This document shows, in pieces, positions 42,277 through 50,597 of a stretch of DNA of 64,000 bases. The notes below the pieces were generated by a model, which ran no database searches, was not told the origin of the DNA, and saw only the letters and a program-made list of their open reading frames with translations. Positions within the stretch are counted from its first letter, which is position 1. The number at the start of each line of letters is the position of its first letter. Both the position numbers and the translations under genes were made by a program. The stretch comes from Candidatus Bathyarchaeota archaeon (lineage in GTDB: Archaea > Thermoproteota > Bathyarchaeia > JAPDIZ01): contig JAPDIZ010000002.1 in the NCBI GenBank assembly GCA_029259355.1, positions 124,001 through 188,000 of the forward strand. Reading direction: 5' to 3'.

Positions 42277-42483
42277 TCAGCTCCTTTGACGACCCCTTCG
42301 ACGCCTACCCCTATCGCTTCTGTGGACGTTTATGTCTGGCGCACCACACCTCGGGCAGAAAGAGGGTTTGGGAACACCGAAGGGGATCTCAAACCTGTAG
42401 CCACACACAGCGCACTCAAACACCTTAGCCTGTCTAGACAAGGCTCGATTTGCCCTCCGCAGCGCAACAATAGTCAATAGCAC
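42277..42483 (-). CDS. small rubredoxin-like zinc ribbon protein
   Basis: A 68-residue protein with a hydrophobic start (LLTIVALRRANRAL), a zinc ribbon FECAVCGYRF and PSFCPRCGAPD, and an Arg-rich tail (RSDRGRRRRGRQRS). The order resembles small membrane-associated ribbons found beside redox genes, but no function can be assigned. GTG start. It lies upstream of tes in the same direction. Confidence 0.6.
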   Translation of the reverse strand: MLLTIVALRRANRALSRQAKVFECAVCGYRFEIPFGVPKPSFCPRCGAPDINVHRSDRGRRRRGRQRS

Positions 42484-42486
42484 GCC

Positions 42487-42494
42487 AAATATAT
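42487..42494 (+). promoter_or_regulatory. TATA box of the amidohydrolase gene
   Basis: AATATATA about 40 bases upstream of the chosen ATG. It lies upstream of the longer reading frame's first codons and supports the 42528 start. Confidence 0.55.
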
Positions 42495-42527
42495 AGCTTG
42501 GCCAGCGTAGTGATTTGGGGCGTAGCC

Positions 42528-43397
42528 ATGCCCTATAGAGCCGTTGATGCGCACATACACGTCATCGACCCAAAGCTCATGCACCCAGACACCTCCAAGA
42601 CCATGCTAGGCTTTGGCGGCGTAGGTGTTGAGCAATACGCCCGCATCATCAAAGAGCCAGATGTGCTGCTGAAGCTCATGGATGAGGCTGGTGTGGACGC
42701 ATCGGTGGTGGTTTCGTACTACGCACCAGAGGTAATGGGCTTTGGGTACAACTCAACGGAGTTCGTAGCAGACTACGTTAGGAGAAGTAGGGGAAGGCTT
42801 TATGCCCTAGGCGGGATCAACCCATGGGATGATAAGCTTGTGGAAAGGCTGGAGTGGCTCTTCTCCAAGCTAGAGGTGGTCGGCCTCAAGATCCACCCAG
42901 TGCACCAGCTTTTCAAGCCAAACGCTTACAAGTCAGAAGAGGGTGGCTTAAAAAGCCTCGAAAAGGTCTACGAGTTTTTGGAGGATAACCAAATCCCCCT
43001 CGTAGTGCACACTGGAACCAGCGTATTCCCAAGAGCTAGGGTGAAGTTCGGCGACCCACTGTTCCTCGACGACGTAGCCGTAGACTTTCCGAGGCTAAGG
43101 ATCGTGATGTGCCACGGAGGAAGGCCCTTCTGGACCGATAGAGCGTTTTTCCTCCTAAAGAGGCACTCAAACCTCTTCCTAGACATCTCAGGCATACCGC
43201 TTAAGCGGCTGAATCAATACTTTCCCAGATTTGAGGAGATAGCTCAGAAAACCATTTTCGGATCCGATTGGCCCGGAATATCTCACAGCAGAATAGCCAG
43301 CTACATCTCGATCATCAAAGAGATGGGCTTGAGCCAGGAAGCTGTTGAGCTGATCCTCTCGGGCAACGCTGAGCGGGTTTATGGCCTATCTCCATAG
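42528..43397 (+). CDS. amidohydrolase-family (TIM barrel) hydrolase
   Basis: A 289-residue amidohydrolase_2-type protein. AVDAHIHVIDP near the N-terminus gives the HxH metal site, KIHPVHQLFKPN and VVHTGTSVFPRARV the middle ligands, and IFGSDWPGISHSR the catalytic Asp. Decarboxylases and lactonases of this family are common; substrate unknown. The ATG start is set by the TATA box at 42487. Confidence 0.83.
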   Translation: MPYRAVDAHIHVIDPKLMHPDTSKTMLGFGGVGVEQYARIIKEPDVLLKLMDEAGVDASVVVSYYAPEVMGFGYNSTEFVADYVRRSRGRLYALGGINPWDDKLVERLEWLFSKLEVVGLKIHPVHQLFKPNAYKSEEGGLKSLEKVYEFLEDNQIPLVVHTGTSVFPRARVKFGDPLFLDDVAVDFPRLRIVMCHGGRPFWTDRAFFLLKRHSNLFLDISGIPLKRLNQYFPRFEEIAQKTIFGSDWPGISHSRIASYISIIKEMGLSQEAVELILSGNAERVYGLSP

Positions 43398-43429
43398 CGG
43401 ATGCATGCTTAGCAGCGATTTGCTGAAAA

Positions 43430-43438
43430 CATTTTTAA
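43430..43438 (+). promoter_or_regulatory. TATA-like element of the PIN-like gene
   Basis: CATTTTTAAAC about 33 bases upstream of the ATG at 43469, the expected position for a short-leader archaeal gene. Confidence 0.45.
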
Positions 43439-43468
43439 ACAGAGTAGTCGAAAAGCTTAGACAAGACA

Positions 43469-43885
43469 ATGGGAGAGTTCTCAGAAAACAAACAGCTCCA
43501 GCATGCTGAGCAGAGGTCCATAGTCATAGACGCCATGTTCTCACCAGATATAGCCAAGTACCTCCGCGCCTTGGGCTACAGAAACGCAAAGCACGTCTCG
43601 TCGATACTGCCCAAAAACGCAAGCGATGGAGCGCTAATCAAGCGTTTGGAGAAGGACTCAGCCATCTTCTTCACCAGAGATAAGCGCCACTTCAACAACC
43701 TCAACTCCGCGCTCGTCTTTGTAATAGACGAGCAAGACACCGAGAACGCGTTTAGAGAGATGGTTCGGTGCCTGATCGCCATAGGGCTACTTCCCAAAGT
43801 AGACTGGCTATTTAAGTTCATGCAGCTTGGGAGCAGGGGTCAACCAGCATTTCCGTTGCACCCATCAGTTAAAACTGAGAGCTAA
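43469..43885 (+). CDS. PIN-like (DUF5615/Mut7-C type) protein
   Basis: A 138-residue protein. IVIDAMFSPDIAKYLRALGYRNAKHVSSILP followed by SDGALIKRLEKDSAIFFTRDKRHFNN is the DUF5615 PIN-like pattern, with acidic residues at the ends of strands where PIN nucleases bind metal. Many such proteins are toxins, but no antitoxin gene is adjacent and it has its own promoter, so a solitary RNA nuclease role is equally possible. The N-terminal 17 residues are charged and not part of the fold. Confidence 0.72.
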   Translation: MGEFSENKQLQHAEQRSIVIDAMFSPDIAKYLRALGYRNAKHVSSILPKNASDGALIKRLEKDSAIFFTRDKRHFNNLNSALVFVIDEQDTENAFREMVRCLIAIGLLPKVDWLFKFMQLGSRGQPAFPLHPSVKTES

Positions 43886-43956
43886 AAGCCTCCTCAAGCA
43901 CACGCATCTTCTCGAAATACGTGAAAAAGCGTAATTAACTACATACGCGCTAGGGT

Positions 43957-44102
43957 TTGTCGCCGGGTGGCCCGTGAGGGCCCACGCCGACGAGGCCTAG
44001 TTGCGAATCCCCGCCGCAACTAGGGCCCGGAGGCAGTCCCGCAAGGGATTGCCAAAGGGTAAATACCGTTGGTGTGGACAGCGGGTGGCCACTCGGCTTT
44101 TT
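43957..44102 (+). ncRNA. compact structured RNA candidate
   Basis: Between the PIN-like gene and DUF2070 lies a G+C-rich block with three strong hairpins: 43959-43991 (loop GTGA), 43996-44024 (a perfect 10-bp stem, CCTAGTTGCG with its complement) and 44032-44053 (9-bp stem, loop GCAA). Two of the loops are GNRA tetraloops on the plus strand only. A weak TATA-like TAATTAA lies about 25 bases before, and T runs at 44098-44102 and 44114-44118 follow. GCCGA (43987) could also pair with TCGGC (44093). No conserved RNase P, SRP or tRNA motif is evident. Not recognised. Confidence 0.6.
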
Positions 44103-44120
44103 GCTTTCTGGGATTTTTCG

Positions 44121-45878
44121 CTACAAACCCGCTGCTAGAGCTATCATCGGTATCGCGATCAGCGGTAGGAATACTCCCACTGCAAATATAGCCGCACACC
44201 TCTTGACCATGGCTACGAGAGATCTCAAAGCATCCGCTCCCAAGAGCTTAGCGTCCACCTCCACCGCTGAAGCTCCTACCTCGCAGTCCTCGAGGTTGCT
44301 TAGGGCGGAGGAAGCGGCTTCTTTCGCTAGCTCGATAAGCTTTTGATGGCCTGTTCGCTCGCCAACTAGTAGGTAGCCCTTTCCGGATCTGAAAACAGCG
44401 GTCATGAGGTGAGTGTCGGTGGTGTAGACTTCTGCGTCGCTAAAACCCAGCTCAACCAGCGCCTCTATTATCCTCTCGCGCAGCCCTTGTATGAGGTTGT
44501 TTCCATCTATAACGAGGTGTAGGAAGAGCTGTTTCTTAGTCTCGATCGCCAGCGCTGAAAAACCGAGGGGCCCCACCTCCTTTGAGAACTCGGGCGGAGG
44601 GTCTACGCGAGCAAACCCCACCTTCAGCCAATTGCCAACGCTCCTCGCAGCTTCGCTTAGAGCAGCTTCTACGGCGGAAGCGATTGCGCCAAAGTCGGCT
44701 GGGGGAGGTTCCTCAACCCCCGCGCAGTTGTGAGCATCCACCAAGTCTATCACGAGCTCAGCAGCTTTCTGAAGGGGGAGGAGAACTTCGTTGACCTGCC
44801 CAGGTATGTCGTCGCAAGGGGTTGGGGAGGTGGTTACCGCCGCCAAAGCGTGTCCATCGAGCACTTGGCAACAAGCGTTTACCCTACTCCTCAACGCCCT
44901 CCTAGCCGCAGAGGCTTTGCTACCAAACTCTCTTGGCAGAGACTCCAGAATAGCTTCGGCAACTTTCTCACACTGGCTAGTGGACGCTAGGTCGCGGGTG
45001 TGGTCGGAGGCTCCGTGGAAGACCACGGTTGGACACCCTAGCTTATCAAGCACCTTTCGGCTAAAGACGTAGGGAAAGAGGCTGCTCCCCAGCTTCCTAA
45101 ACGGTCCCATGTGGAACTTGGGGATGAGTACAGCAACCTTTGGGACGTGGTCGCGTTTTCGCCTAAACACCAGTAGGGAGGCTTGAACCCTTCCACCCAC
45201 TCCTATGCGGTCAAACACTTCGTCAAGCTCGTCTCCCCGTCCCGTCATCCAGTCCATCATAAACGCTCTGAAGAGCGCGAGGGAGCTTATACCCAAGCGC
45301 TTTCTGCCCAAGTAGTCCATGGCGGCGAGAGAAGCTGTGGGCAGTAGGAGAAGCGCGGCCACAGGTGCTATGGGAAGAACAAGCTTTGGCGCGGAGAGGA
45401 GTGCCGCCATAGCTGAGCACACCAGTGCTGGCTGAACCAGCGCAGCAACAGCTACTCTGAAGAAGCTCCTCCTCGATAGAAGGCCAAAGGCTGTTGCTCG
45501 AAAGAAGATGGCTTGAGCAGCGCACAGCGCTATGAGCTCTGGGGCAGAGCTGGGGAGAGGAGCAAACGCGAGAGCGAAAGTCCATAGCACCACTACCACC
45601 AGCGAAACCGCTGAGCAGCGCCTAAAGTCGAAGGGCTTACCCTCCCCCCTGAGGACAGCGTATGACGCGTAGTCGCTTAGAAGCGTAAGCAGCGCAGCGG
45701 ATACCCCAGCCAGCAGAGAGGTTGGGGGATCTACCCCCTTTAGGAAGAGCAAGAGGTTCCAAAGCATTGAGAAGAGAGTGATTGCAGCTGCTATGCGCTT
45801 GTGAGAGGGAAAAACGAACAGCACGCTGTAGAGCCTCTCAACGCTCTTCGAGTATCCGTAGGCTGGTTGAGCATCCAA
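44121..45878 (-). CDS. DUF2070 family membrane protein
   Basis: A 585-residue archaeal DUF2070 protein. The N-terminal third has about six transmembrane segments; a large cytosolic or extracytosolic part (about 210-560) contains VAVLIPKFHMGPFRKLGSSLFPYVFSRK, VFHGASDHTRDLAST and LVIDGNNLIQGLRERI, and a last hydrophobic segment ends the protein. Function of the family is unknown. TTG start behind GGAAGTGAGCTGAG; a TATA-like element (minus strand) lies near 45925. Confidence 0.85.
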   Translation of the reverse strand: MDAQPAYGYSKSVERLYSVLFVFPSHKRIAAAITLFSMLWNLLLFLKGVDPPTSLLAGVSAALLTLLSDYASYAVLRGEGKPFDFRRCSAVSLVVVVLWTFALAFAPLPSSAPELIALCAAQAIFFRATAFGLLSRRSFFRVAVAALVQPALVCSAMAALLSAPKLVLPIAPVAALLLLPTASLAAMDYLGRKRLGISSLALFRAFMMDWMTGRGDELDEVFDRIGVGGRVQASLLVFRRKRDHVPKVAVLIPKFHMGPFRKLGSSLFPYVFSRKVLDKLGCPTVVFHGASDHTRDLASTSQCEKVAEAILESLPREFGSKASAARRALRSRVNACCQVLDGHALAAVTTSPTPCDDIPGQVNEVLLPLQKAAELVIDLVDAHNCAGVEEPPPADFGAIASAVEAALSEAARSVGNWLKVGFARVDPPPEFSKEVGPLGFSALAIETKKQLFLHLVIDGNNLIQGLRERIIEALVELGFSDAEVYTTDTHLMTAVFRSGKGYLLVGERTGHQKLIELAKEAASSALSNLEDCEVGASAVEVDAKLLGADALRSLVAMVKRCAAIFAVGVFLPLIAIPMIALAAGL

Positions 45879-45936
45879 CTCAGCTCACTTCCAAATTGAA
45901 GAATGCACATGCCCCACCACACTATATACGGTTTGC

Positions 45937-46635
45937 CTACGAGAGGAGGGCAGCGAGCACTCCCGTGAGGAATATGCCGTCGAAAACCCCCGCTCCTCCT
46001 ACGCTCAGCACCACAGCTCTGTTGGAGGATAGGATTTTGGGGAGGTTTAGCAGATCAGCTCCGATGAGCGTGCCTAGCACACCAGATATGAAGGCGATTG
46101 GCGCGGGTAGAGGTGGGTATAGCAGGATTGCGCAGAGCGCGGAGGCGAATGGGGGAACTAGTCCGGGGAGAACTATCCCCACCCCCGGGACGAACCTGCT
46201 AAGAGCCTTTGAAATGATCGTGACGAAAGCGACTGAGGCGAGGAGCGGAATCAGCGCATCGCGAGGTAGTTTGGGCGCTATGTAGGCGCATACGAGGAGG
46301 GGAACCAATGCTCCGCCCACGTTTACGCAGATGATTTGCTTCCTAACCAAAAGCCTAGGAAAACCAAGTAGGTAGGCGAGAAGCCCCGAAAGGGTTTGAG
46401 GATGCCACTCCTCGACCACCTCGCGCTCATACACCTTGAGGTTCACCCCGCTTCCCGCTAGGGCTAGGAGAAGCGTCAACACCGCGGCGATGGGGGGTAT
46501 GCCGAGCTTTGCGAAGGCTATTCCAGCAGCGCCTATGTGGATGAGCAACACAAGCGGTAGGAGAAGGAGGAGCAGAAGCGCGAACAGCAGCCTAGAGGTG
46601 GGTAGGTATATGGGGTGACCGCTCCACTCGCTCAT
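45937..46635 (-). CDS. DUF1614 family membrane protein
   Basis: A 232-residue integral membrane protein with about seven hydrophobic segments and the motif VNVGGALVPLLVCAYI in the middle and LIGADLLNLPKI near the end, typical of DUF1614 (COG4089). Function unknown. The ATG at 46635 lies one base after the stop of the upstream trm5 gene, so the two are co-translated. Confidence 0.8.
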   Translation of the reverse strand: MSEWSGHPIYLPTSRLLFALLLLLLLPLVLLIHIGAAGIAFAKLGIPPIAAVLTLLLALAGSGVNLKVYEREVVEEWHPQTLSGLLAYLLGFPRLLVRKQIICVNVGGALVPLLVCAYIAPKLPRDALIPLLASVAFVTIISKALSRFVPGVGIVLPGLVPPFASALCAILLYPPLPAPIAFISGVLGTLIGADLLNLPKILSSNRAVVLSVGGAGVFDGIFLTGVLAALLS

Positions 46636-46636
46636 C

Positions 46637-47491
46637 TCATGGCACAACCTCTATGTCGAGCACCACTTGGTGCCATCGGGGACCAACTGAACGCACCGCC
46701 CTAGCCCCCACAACCACAAAGTCTCTGCATAGCTTTTCAAGCTTCCCCGCAACCTCTTCTTCGCACAGCTTGGTGGGCGACCCACCTCGAGGCGCGTGCA
46801 CATGCGCGTAGTAGTGTATGAAGCCCCTTTTTCTCAGCGCGCGAACAGCTACCTCGAGGTACTTGGGCGCAAGCTCTGGAAGAGGCATGAGCACGCGGTC
46901 GCACCTGTTCTCCAAAGCTCTTCCCACTTCGCCAGCGTCGCCGAGCAGGGGAACGACTCTGCCTCCCACGCGGTTTCTCCTTATGTTCTTAACCATGTAG
47001 AGGTAGGCGTAGGGGTTTACGTCGACTGAGCACACCAAGCATGCTCTGCTGTGCTTCGCTGCCACTATGGAGAAGCAGCCCACGCCAGCAAACATGTTTA
47101 GGACTACCTCTCGGCTTTCGCCGATGAGCCTCGCTATGCGAATGTGCTCGTAGCTGAGCCTAGGCGATATGTAGACCTTCGACAGATCTGCTTCAAAGAC
47201 GCACCCATGTTCTCGGAAGAGGGTGTAGGTTCTCCTCTCCCCAGCAAGCCACTCGAGGCCTCTGAGCCTATATGGACCTGAGACAGGAGTGGCTTGCGCA
47301 AGAACCACGCGCACGGCAGGAAGCCTGCGCAGTAGCTCTTCAGCCAACGCTTTTCTGTGCTCCCACAGCTCCTTTGGAACCCTCATCACTGCTATGTCTC
47401 CTACGACATCCACCCTAGACCACATCCTGCTGCCCAGCTCATCACCCAGCAGCTCTTTAGCAATCTCTCGGAGGATGCGTCTTCTCCGCAA
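46637..47491 (-). CDS. trm5: Trm5-type tRNA (guanine37-N1)-methyltransferase
   Basis: A 284-residue class I methyltransferase. LNMFAGVGCFSIVAAKHS is the SAM loop (motif I), CSVDVNPYAYLYMVKNIRRN motif II, and VLMPLPELAPKYLEVAVRAL corresponds to the NLP/PLP catalytic segment of Trm5/Taw. It methylates G37 in tRNA, the base 3' of the anticodon, and may start wyosine synthesis. TTG start. A Taw2-like role cannot be fully excluded, but the PLP motif fits Trm5. Confidence 0.82.
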   Translation of the reverse strand: MRRRRILREIAKELLGDELGSRMWSRVDVVGDIAVMRVPKELWEHRKALAEELLRRLPAVRVVLAQATPVSGPYRLRGLEWLAGERRTYTLFREHGCVFEADLSKVYISPRLSYEHIRIARLIGESREVVLNMFAGVGCFSIVAAKHSRACLVCSVDVNPYAYLYMVKNIRRNRVGGRVVPLLGDAGEVGRALENRCDRVLMPLPELAPKYLEVAVRALRKRGFIHYYAHVHAPRGGSPTKLCEEEVAGKLEKLCRDFVVVGARAVRSVGPRWHQVVLDIEVVP

Positions 47492-47540
47492 CTAGCGTTC
47501 GCTCCACAGGCAGGTTTTTGAGGACGTTTGAGGAGCTGTT

Positions 47541-49157
47541 TTGCCGAGGCAGAAGATGAGGGTTTTGATAGTCGATGCCTTAGGCGCTGGTCGCGGCGAG
47601 AGAAAAGCAACTGTAGACGTGATCGGCGCAGGCCCTCGAGCAGTAGCAGGGGTACTGGAGAGCAGGGGGGTTTCGGTCGACCTCGCAACAGCTAAGCAGG
47701 TTTTGAGCTTGGACAAACCCCTATCTGGCTACGATGCTCTCCTCGTCAGCGGGATGGTTTCTGATGTCCCAGCTGTTTCCTCGGTTTCCAAGCTGTGGAG
47801 GAAGGTGAGCGATGGCCCGCTGATAGTCGGTGGACCCCTAGCAGCAGACTTTCACCAGCTGAGGAGGAGGGTTAGCTACGAAGTTGCTGTTGTAGGAGAG
47901 GGGGAGCAAACCCTAGAGGAGCTCGTATCCTCCGGCTTATTCGGAGGAGAAGCTGAGGCAGAGGAGCTCTCTAAAATACGCGGCATCGCCTACTCGATTG
48001 AGGGGAAGCACGCCTTCACTGGCTTGCGACCAGTTATGCCTCCCGAGATGTTCCGGAGGTATAAGCCCTCTCCTCGTGTCGTCTCCAAGTACCCCCTGTA
48101 CAGAGCTTGCAGGGTGTATGTAGAGGTCGTTAGAGGCTGTAGCAACTACTTGAGGACCAAAATCGAGCTTCCCGATGGGAGAAAATGCATCGACTGCTTG
48201 AGATGTATAGAGGGCGATCTCGAGGAGAGGTACTACTGCCCAGCCGGCATACCTCCGGGATGCGGGTACTGCTCAGTCCCAAGCCTCTTCGGCCCAAGCA
48301 GAAGCAAGCCCACAGACTTAGTCGTCGAGGAGGTTGAAGGCTTGGTTGAGGAAGGGGTTTGCAGAGTGGTGCTGAGCGCCTCCGACTTCCTAGACTACGG
48401 CAGAGATTGGTTGGTCGCTCCCAAGCCCCTCACCAACCCCAGAGAACCCCCAGCCAACCTAGAGGCCATCGAAGACCTGTTGAGCAGCTTAGCTGGCATC
48501 AACAGAGTTTCCTCGGGAAGAGCGGTCGTAATGGTGGAGAACCTCAAGCCGGGCTTGGTTACTGAGGAGGTAGCTAGGGTTTTGGGCAAGTATCTGAGGA
48601 ATACTCCCGTCCATATAGGGTGTGAGACCGCTTCGAGAGAGCTTTGCGAAGCCATCGGCAGACCATCTACGCCAGAGGAAGCTGTTAGAGCGGTGAAGCT
48701 CTTGAGGAAGCATGGGCTGCGCCCCTACCTATACTTTATCCACGGGCTACCCGGAGAAACCGTGGAGAACCTTGTGGAGACGGCGAGGTTTGTGAGGTCC
48801 TTAGCCGCCGCTGGGGTTGAGAAGGTGACAGTGTACCGGTTTACGCCTCTTCCAATGTCGGCTTTCGGAGATTTCCCTAAAGCACCTCCAGCACACCAGA
48901 GGGCTGGGGCTAGGGAGCTCGTCGAGGCGGCTAAGGAGGTGAACAAGCTCTCCAAGAAAGAGCTGCTCGGCAGGGAAATCGAAGTAGTTTTGGCGAAGGA
49001 GAAGCGGGGGTTTTGGATAGCCTATCCCCTCAGGCACGGCCCAGTCGTATACGTCAAGGAGGTGTCCCAAGCTTCGTCAGGAGACAGGGCCTTGGTTAGG
49101 GTGACTAGGGTTGTTTCGGATAGAGCAGTTGAGGCTAAGCTAGCTCATAAGGTTTAA
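47541..49157 (+). CDS. B12-type radical SAM protein with inserted cysteine segment and C-terminal TRAM-like tail
   Basis: A 538-residue radical SAM enzyme. Residues about 1-140 form a B12-binding-like Rossmann domain (VVGEGEQTLEELV). The cluster region starts VEVVRGCSNY, then an insert of about 45 residues holding CIDCLRC and CPAGIPP precedes GCGYCSVPSLFG. So the first cysteine is far from the second and third. The barrel then has HIGCETASRELCEAIGRP and YFIHGLPGETVENLV. The last 60 residues look like a TRAM-type beta domain. Substrate unknown. TTG/ATG start at 47541. Confidence 0.82.
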   Translation: MPRQKMRVLIVDALGAGRGERKATVDVIGAGPRAVAGVLESRGVSVDLATAKQVLSLDKPLSGYDALLVSGMVSDVPAVSSVSKLWRKVSDGPLIVGGPLAADFHQLRRRVSYEVAVVGEGEQTLEELVSSGLFGGEAEAEELSKIRGIAYSIEGKHAFTGLRPVMPPEMFRRYKPSPRVVSKYPLYRACRVYVEVVRGCSNYLRTKIELPDGRKCIDCLRCIEGDLEERYYCPAGIPPGCGYCSVPSLFGPSRSKPTDLVVEEVEGLVEEGVCRVVLSASDFLDYGRDWLVAPKPLTNPREPPANLEAIEDLLSSLAGINRVSSGRAVVMVENLKPGLVTEEVARVLGKYLRNTPVHIGCETASRELCEAIGRPSTPEEAVRAVKLLRKHGLRPYLYFIHGLPGETVENLVETARFVRSLAAAGVEKVTVYRFTPLPMSAFGDFPKAPPAHQRAGARELVEAAKEVNKLSKKELLGREIEVVLAKEKRGFWIAYPLRHGPVVYVKEVSQASSGDRALVRVTRVVSDRAVEAKLAHKV

Positions 49158-49174
49158 TTCTCAGCTCGTGGTGT

Positions 49175-49360
49175 ATGGAGGCGGTGTCTGCGTTGGCGCA
49201 CAGCGGATCTGGAGGCATAGAGTACGAGTGCATCAGGTGCGGGTCGAGGATCTCGGTTGAGGACCTTGCCTACGCACCAGACCTAAAATGCCCCCACTGC
49301 GGGTACAAAGTTCTTAGAAAGATTAGGCAGTCAATCGTCAAGAGGGTGAAGGCTCGGTAA
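49175..49360 (+). CDS. rpo12: RNA polymerase subunit Rpo12 (P)
   Basis: A 61-residue protein ending in the RPB12-like zinc ribbon: YECIRCGSRISVEDLAYAPDLKCPHCGYKVLRKIR. Rpo12 is a small core subunit of archaeal RNA polymerase. About 12 residues precede the usual start, so translation may begin a few codons later. It follows the radical SAM gene by 17 bases and precedes a PurM-like gene. Confidence 0.9.
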   Translation: MEAVSALAHSGSGGIEYECIRCGSRISVEDLAYAPDLKCPHCGYKVLRKIRQSIVKRVKAR

Positions 49361-49430
49361 GCAAAATGAGAAATATGCTTCCCAGTAAAGGAAAAGCTAC
49401 ACCTTCCCGCACCAGCGGCTGTGGGTAGCC

Positions 49431-50393
49431 TTGGGAGAAGATATAGACCTAGTCAAGCTTGTTGAGGACTTGAGGAGCTACAAGGGGTTTACCAGAAAAT
49501 CCATTCTAAGCGACATACTCAACATCTTCGGAGATACCTCTTGCGAAGACGCTGGAATCATCGGACTCGGAAACAGTCGGTACGTCGTCGTCTCCACCGA
49601 CGGGATAACAGAGGAGTTAGTGAAGGCAGACTGCTGGCTAGCTGGCTTCTACTCAGTTGTGGTCAACGTGAACGACGTAGTGGCTAAGGGAGCTAAGCCT
49701 ATAGGCTACGCCAACGTAATCGCTTCGAGCTCAGCTGAGAGGAGGAGGCTGATGGCTGAGGGCGCGAAGGAGGCTATGGACAAGTATAGGCTGGTGTTGC
49801 TCAAGGGACACACCCACCCAGACACTACCTATGATGCCATAGACGCGTGCGTCGTAGGAGTTTGCGATAAGTTCATCCCGGTAGACGGAGCTAAGCCGGG
49901 AGACTCCCTCGTAGTCGCCATAGACTTGGAGGGAACCTTTGGCTGCCCGGCTTGGGTTAGGTGCTTCGACTCCGTAATGAACAAGTCGCCCGAGGAGATA
50001 ACGCGCAGAATCGACGGCATGATCGCTTTAGCTAAGAGCGACCTAGCTACTGCGAGCAGAGATATAAGCGCGCCAGGCATCGTAGGAAGCATCGCTATGC
50101 TGTGCGAGCCCAGTGGAGTGGGCGCCGAGGTTTGGTTGGACGAGATCCCATCACCCAGAGGGGTTGGGCTTGGGGAGTGGCTGCTCTCATATCCAGGGAT
50201 GGGGTTTGTCATCGCGACGCAAAAGCCTCGAGAATGCGTAGAGCTGTTGGAGGAACATGGCTTCGCAGCCAAAACCGTTGGGCAGGCGACAAAGGACTTG
50301 AGGGTAGTTCTCCGCCTAGAGGAGAGAGCCGCTGTGTTCATAGACCTGCAGACGGAGTCGGTGTTTGGGTTCAGAAGGGTGGGCCGTACCTAG
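49431..50393 (+). CDS. PurM/AIR-synthase-like protein (methanogenesis marker 2 type)
   Basis: A 320-residue PurM-like fold. The N-terminal half carries RYVVVSTDGITEELVKADCWLAGFYSVVVNVNDVVAKGAKPIGYANVI and LLKGHTHPDTTYDAIDACVVGVC; the C-terminal half has LEGTFGCPAWVRCFDSVM and SAPGIVGSIAMLCEPSGVGAEV. This resembles the AIR-synthase-related 'methanogenesis marker 2' group, ATP-binding proteins of unknown role. Marker 2 homologs are not restricted to methanogens, so methanogenesis cannot be inferred. Codon 1 is TTG. Confidence 0.72.
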   Translation: MGEDIDLVKLVEDLRSYKGFTRKSILSDILNIFGDTSCEDAGIIGLGNSRYVVVSTDGITEELVKADCWLAGFYSVVVNVNDVVAKGAKPIGYANVIASSSAERRRLMAEGAKEAMDKYRLVLLKGHTHPDTTYDAIDACVVGVCDKFIPVDGAKPGDSLVVAIDLEGTFGCPAWVRCFDSVMNKSPEEITRRIDGMIALAKSDLATASRDISAPGIVGSIAMLCEPSGVGAEVWLDEIPSPRGVGLGEWLLSYPGMGFVIATQKPRECVELLEEHGFAAKTVGQATKDLRVVLRLEERAAVFIDLQTESVFGFRRVGRT

Positions 50394-50571
50394 GAGCAGC
50401 CTCCACCGGGAACTCGCGCTTGCACCTCGGGCACATCATGTAGGTGCATCCACCCACAGCTTGTGGGCAGCCCTGGCAGCCGAAGAGCCTTCCGTAGGAC
50501 ATGGAGAAGCTGAAGCCACAGTAGGGACACGTAACCATCCTTCTGTCTGTGCTCAATATTAGGTCACCCAA
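50371..50571 (-). CDS. small double zinc-ribbon protein
   Basis: A 66-residue protein with two CxxC pairs and further cysteines: VTCPYCGFSF, GCQGCPQAVGGC and MMCPRCKREFPV. The spacing is like a zinc knuckle pair. It overlaps the 3' end of the PurM-like gene on the other strand by 23 bases. Start at TTG 50571 or ATG 50538. Function unknown. Confidence 0.55.
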   Translation of the reverse strand: MGDLILSTDRRMVTCPYCGFSFSMSYGRLFGCQGCPQAVGGCTYMMCPRCKREFPVEAAPRYGPPF

Positions 50572-50597
50572 AACCTTTGAATAGGCTTGGCATAATA

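Noticed and set aside
43957-44102. RNase P RNA or SRP RNA identity for the structured block
   Set aside because: The conserved RNase P GAGGAAAGUC segment and the SRP helix 8 motif are not present, and the block is too short for archaeal SRP RNA; left unassigned.
49431-50393. Evidence that the organism is a methanogen
   Set aside because: A marker 2-like PurM protein, MfnA and Cdh genes also occur outside methanogens, and no mcr or mtr genes are present in the window.
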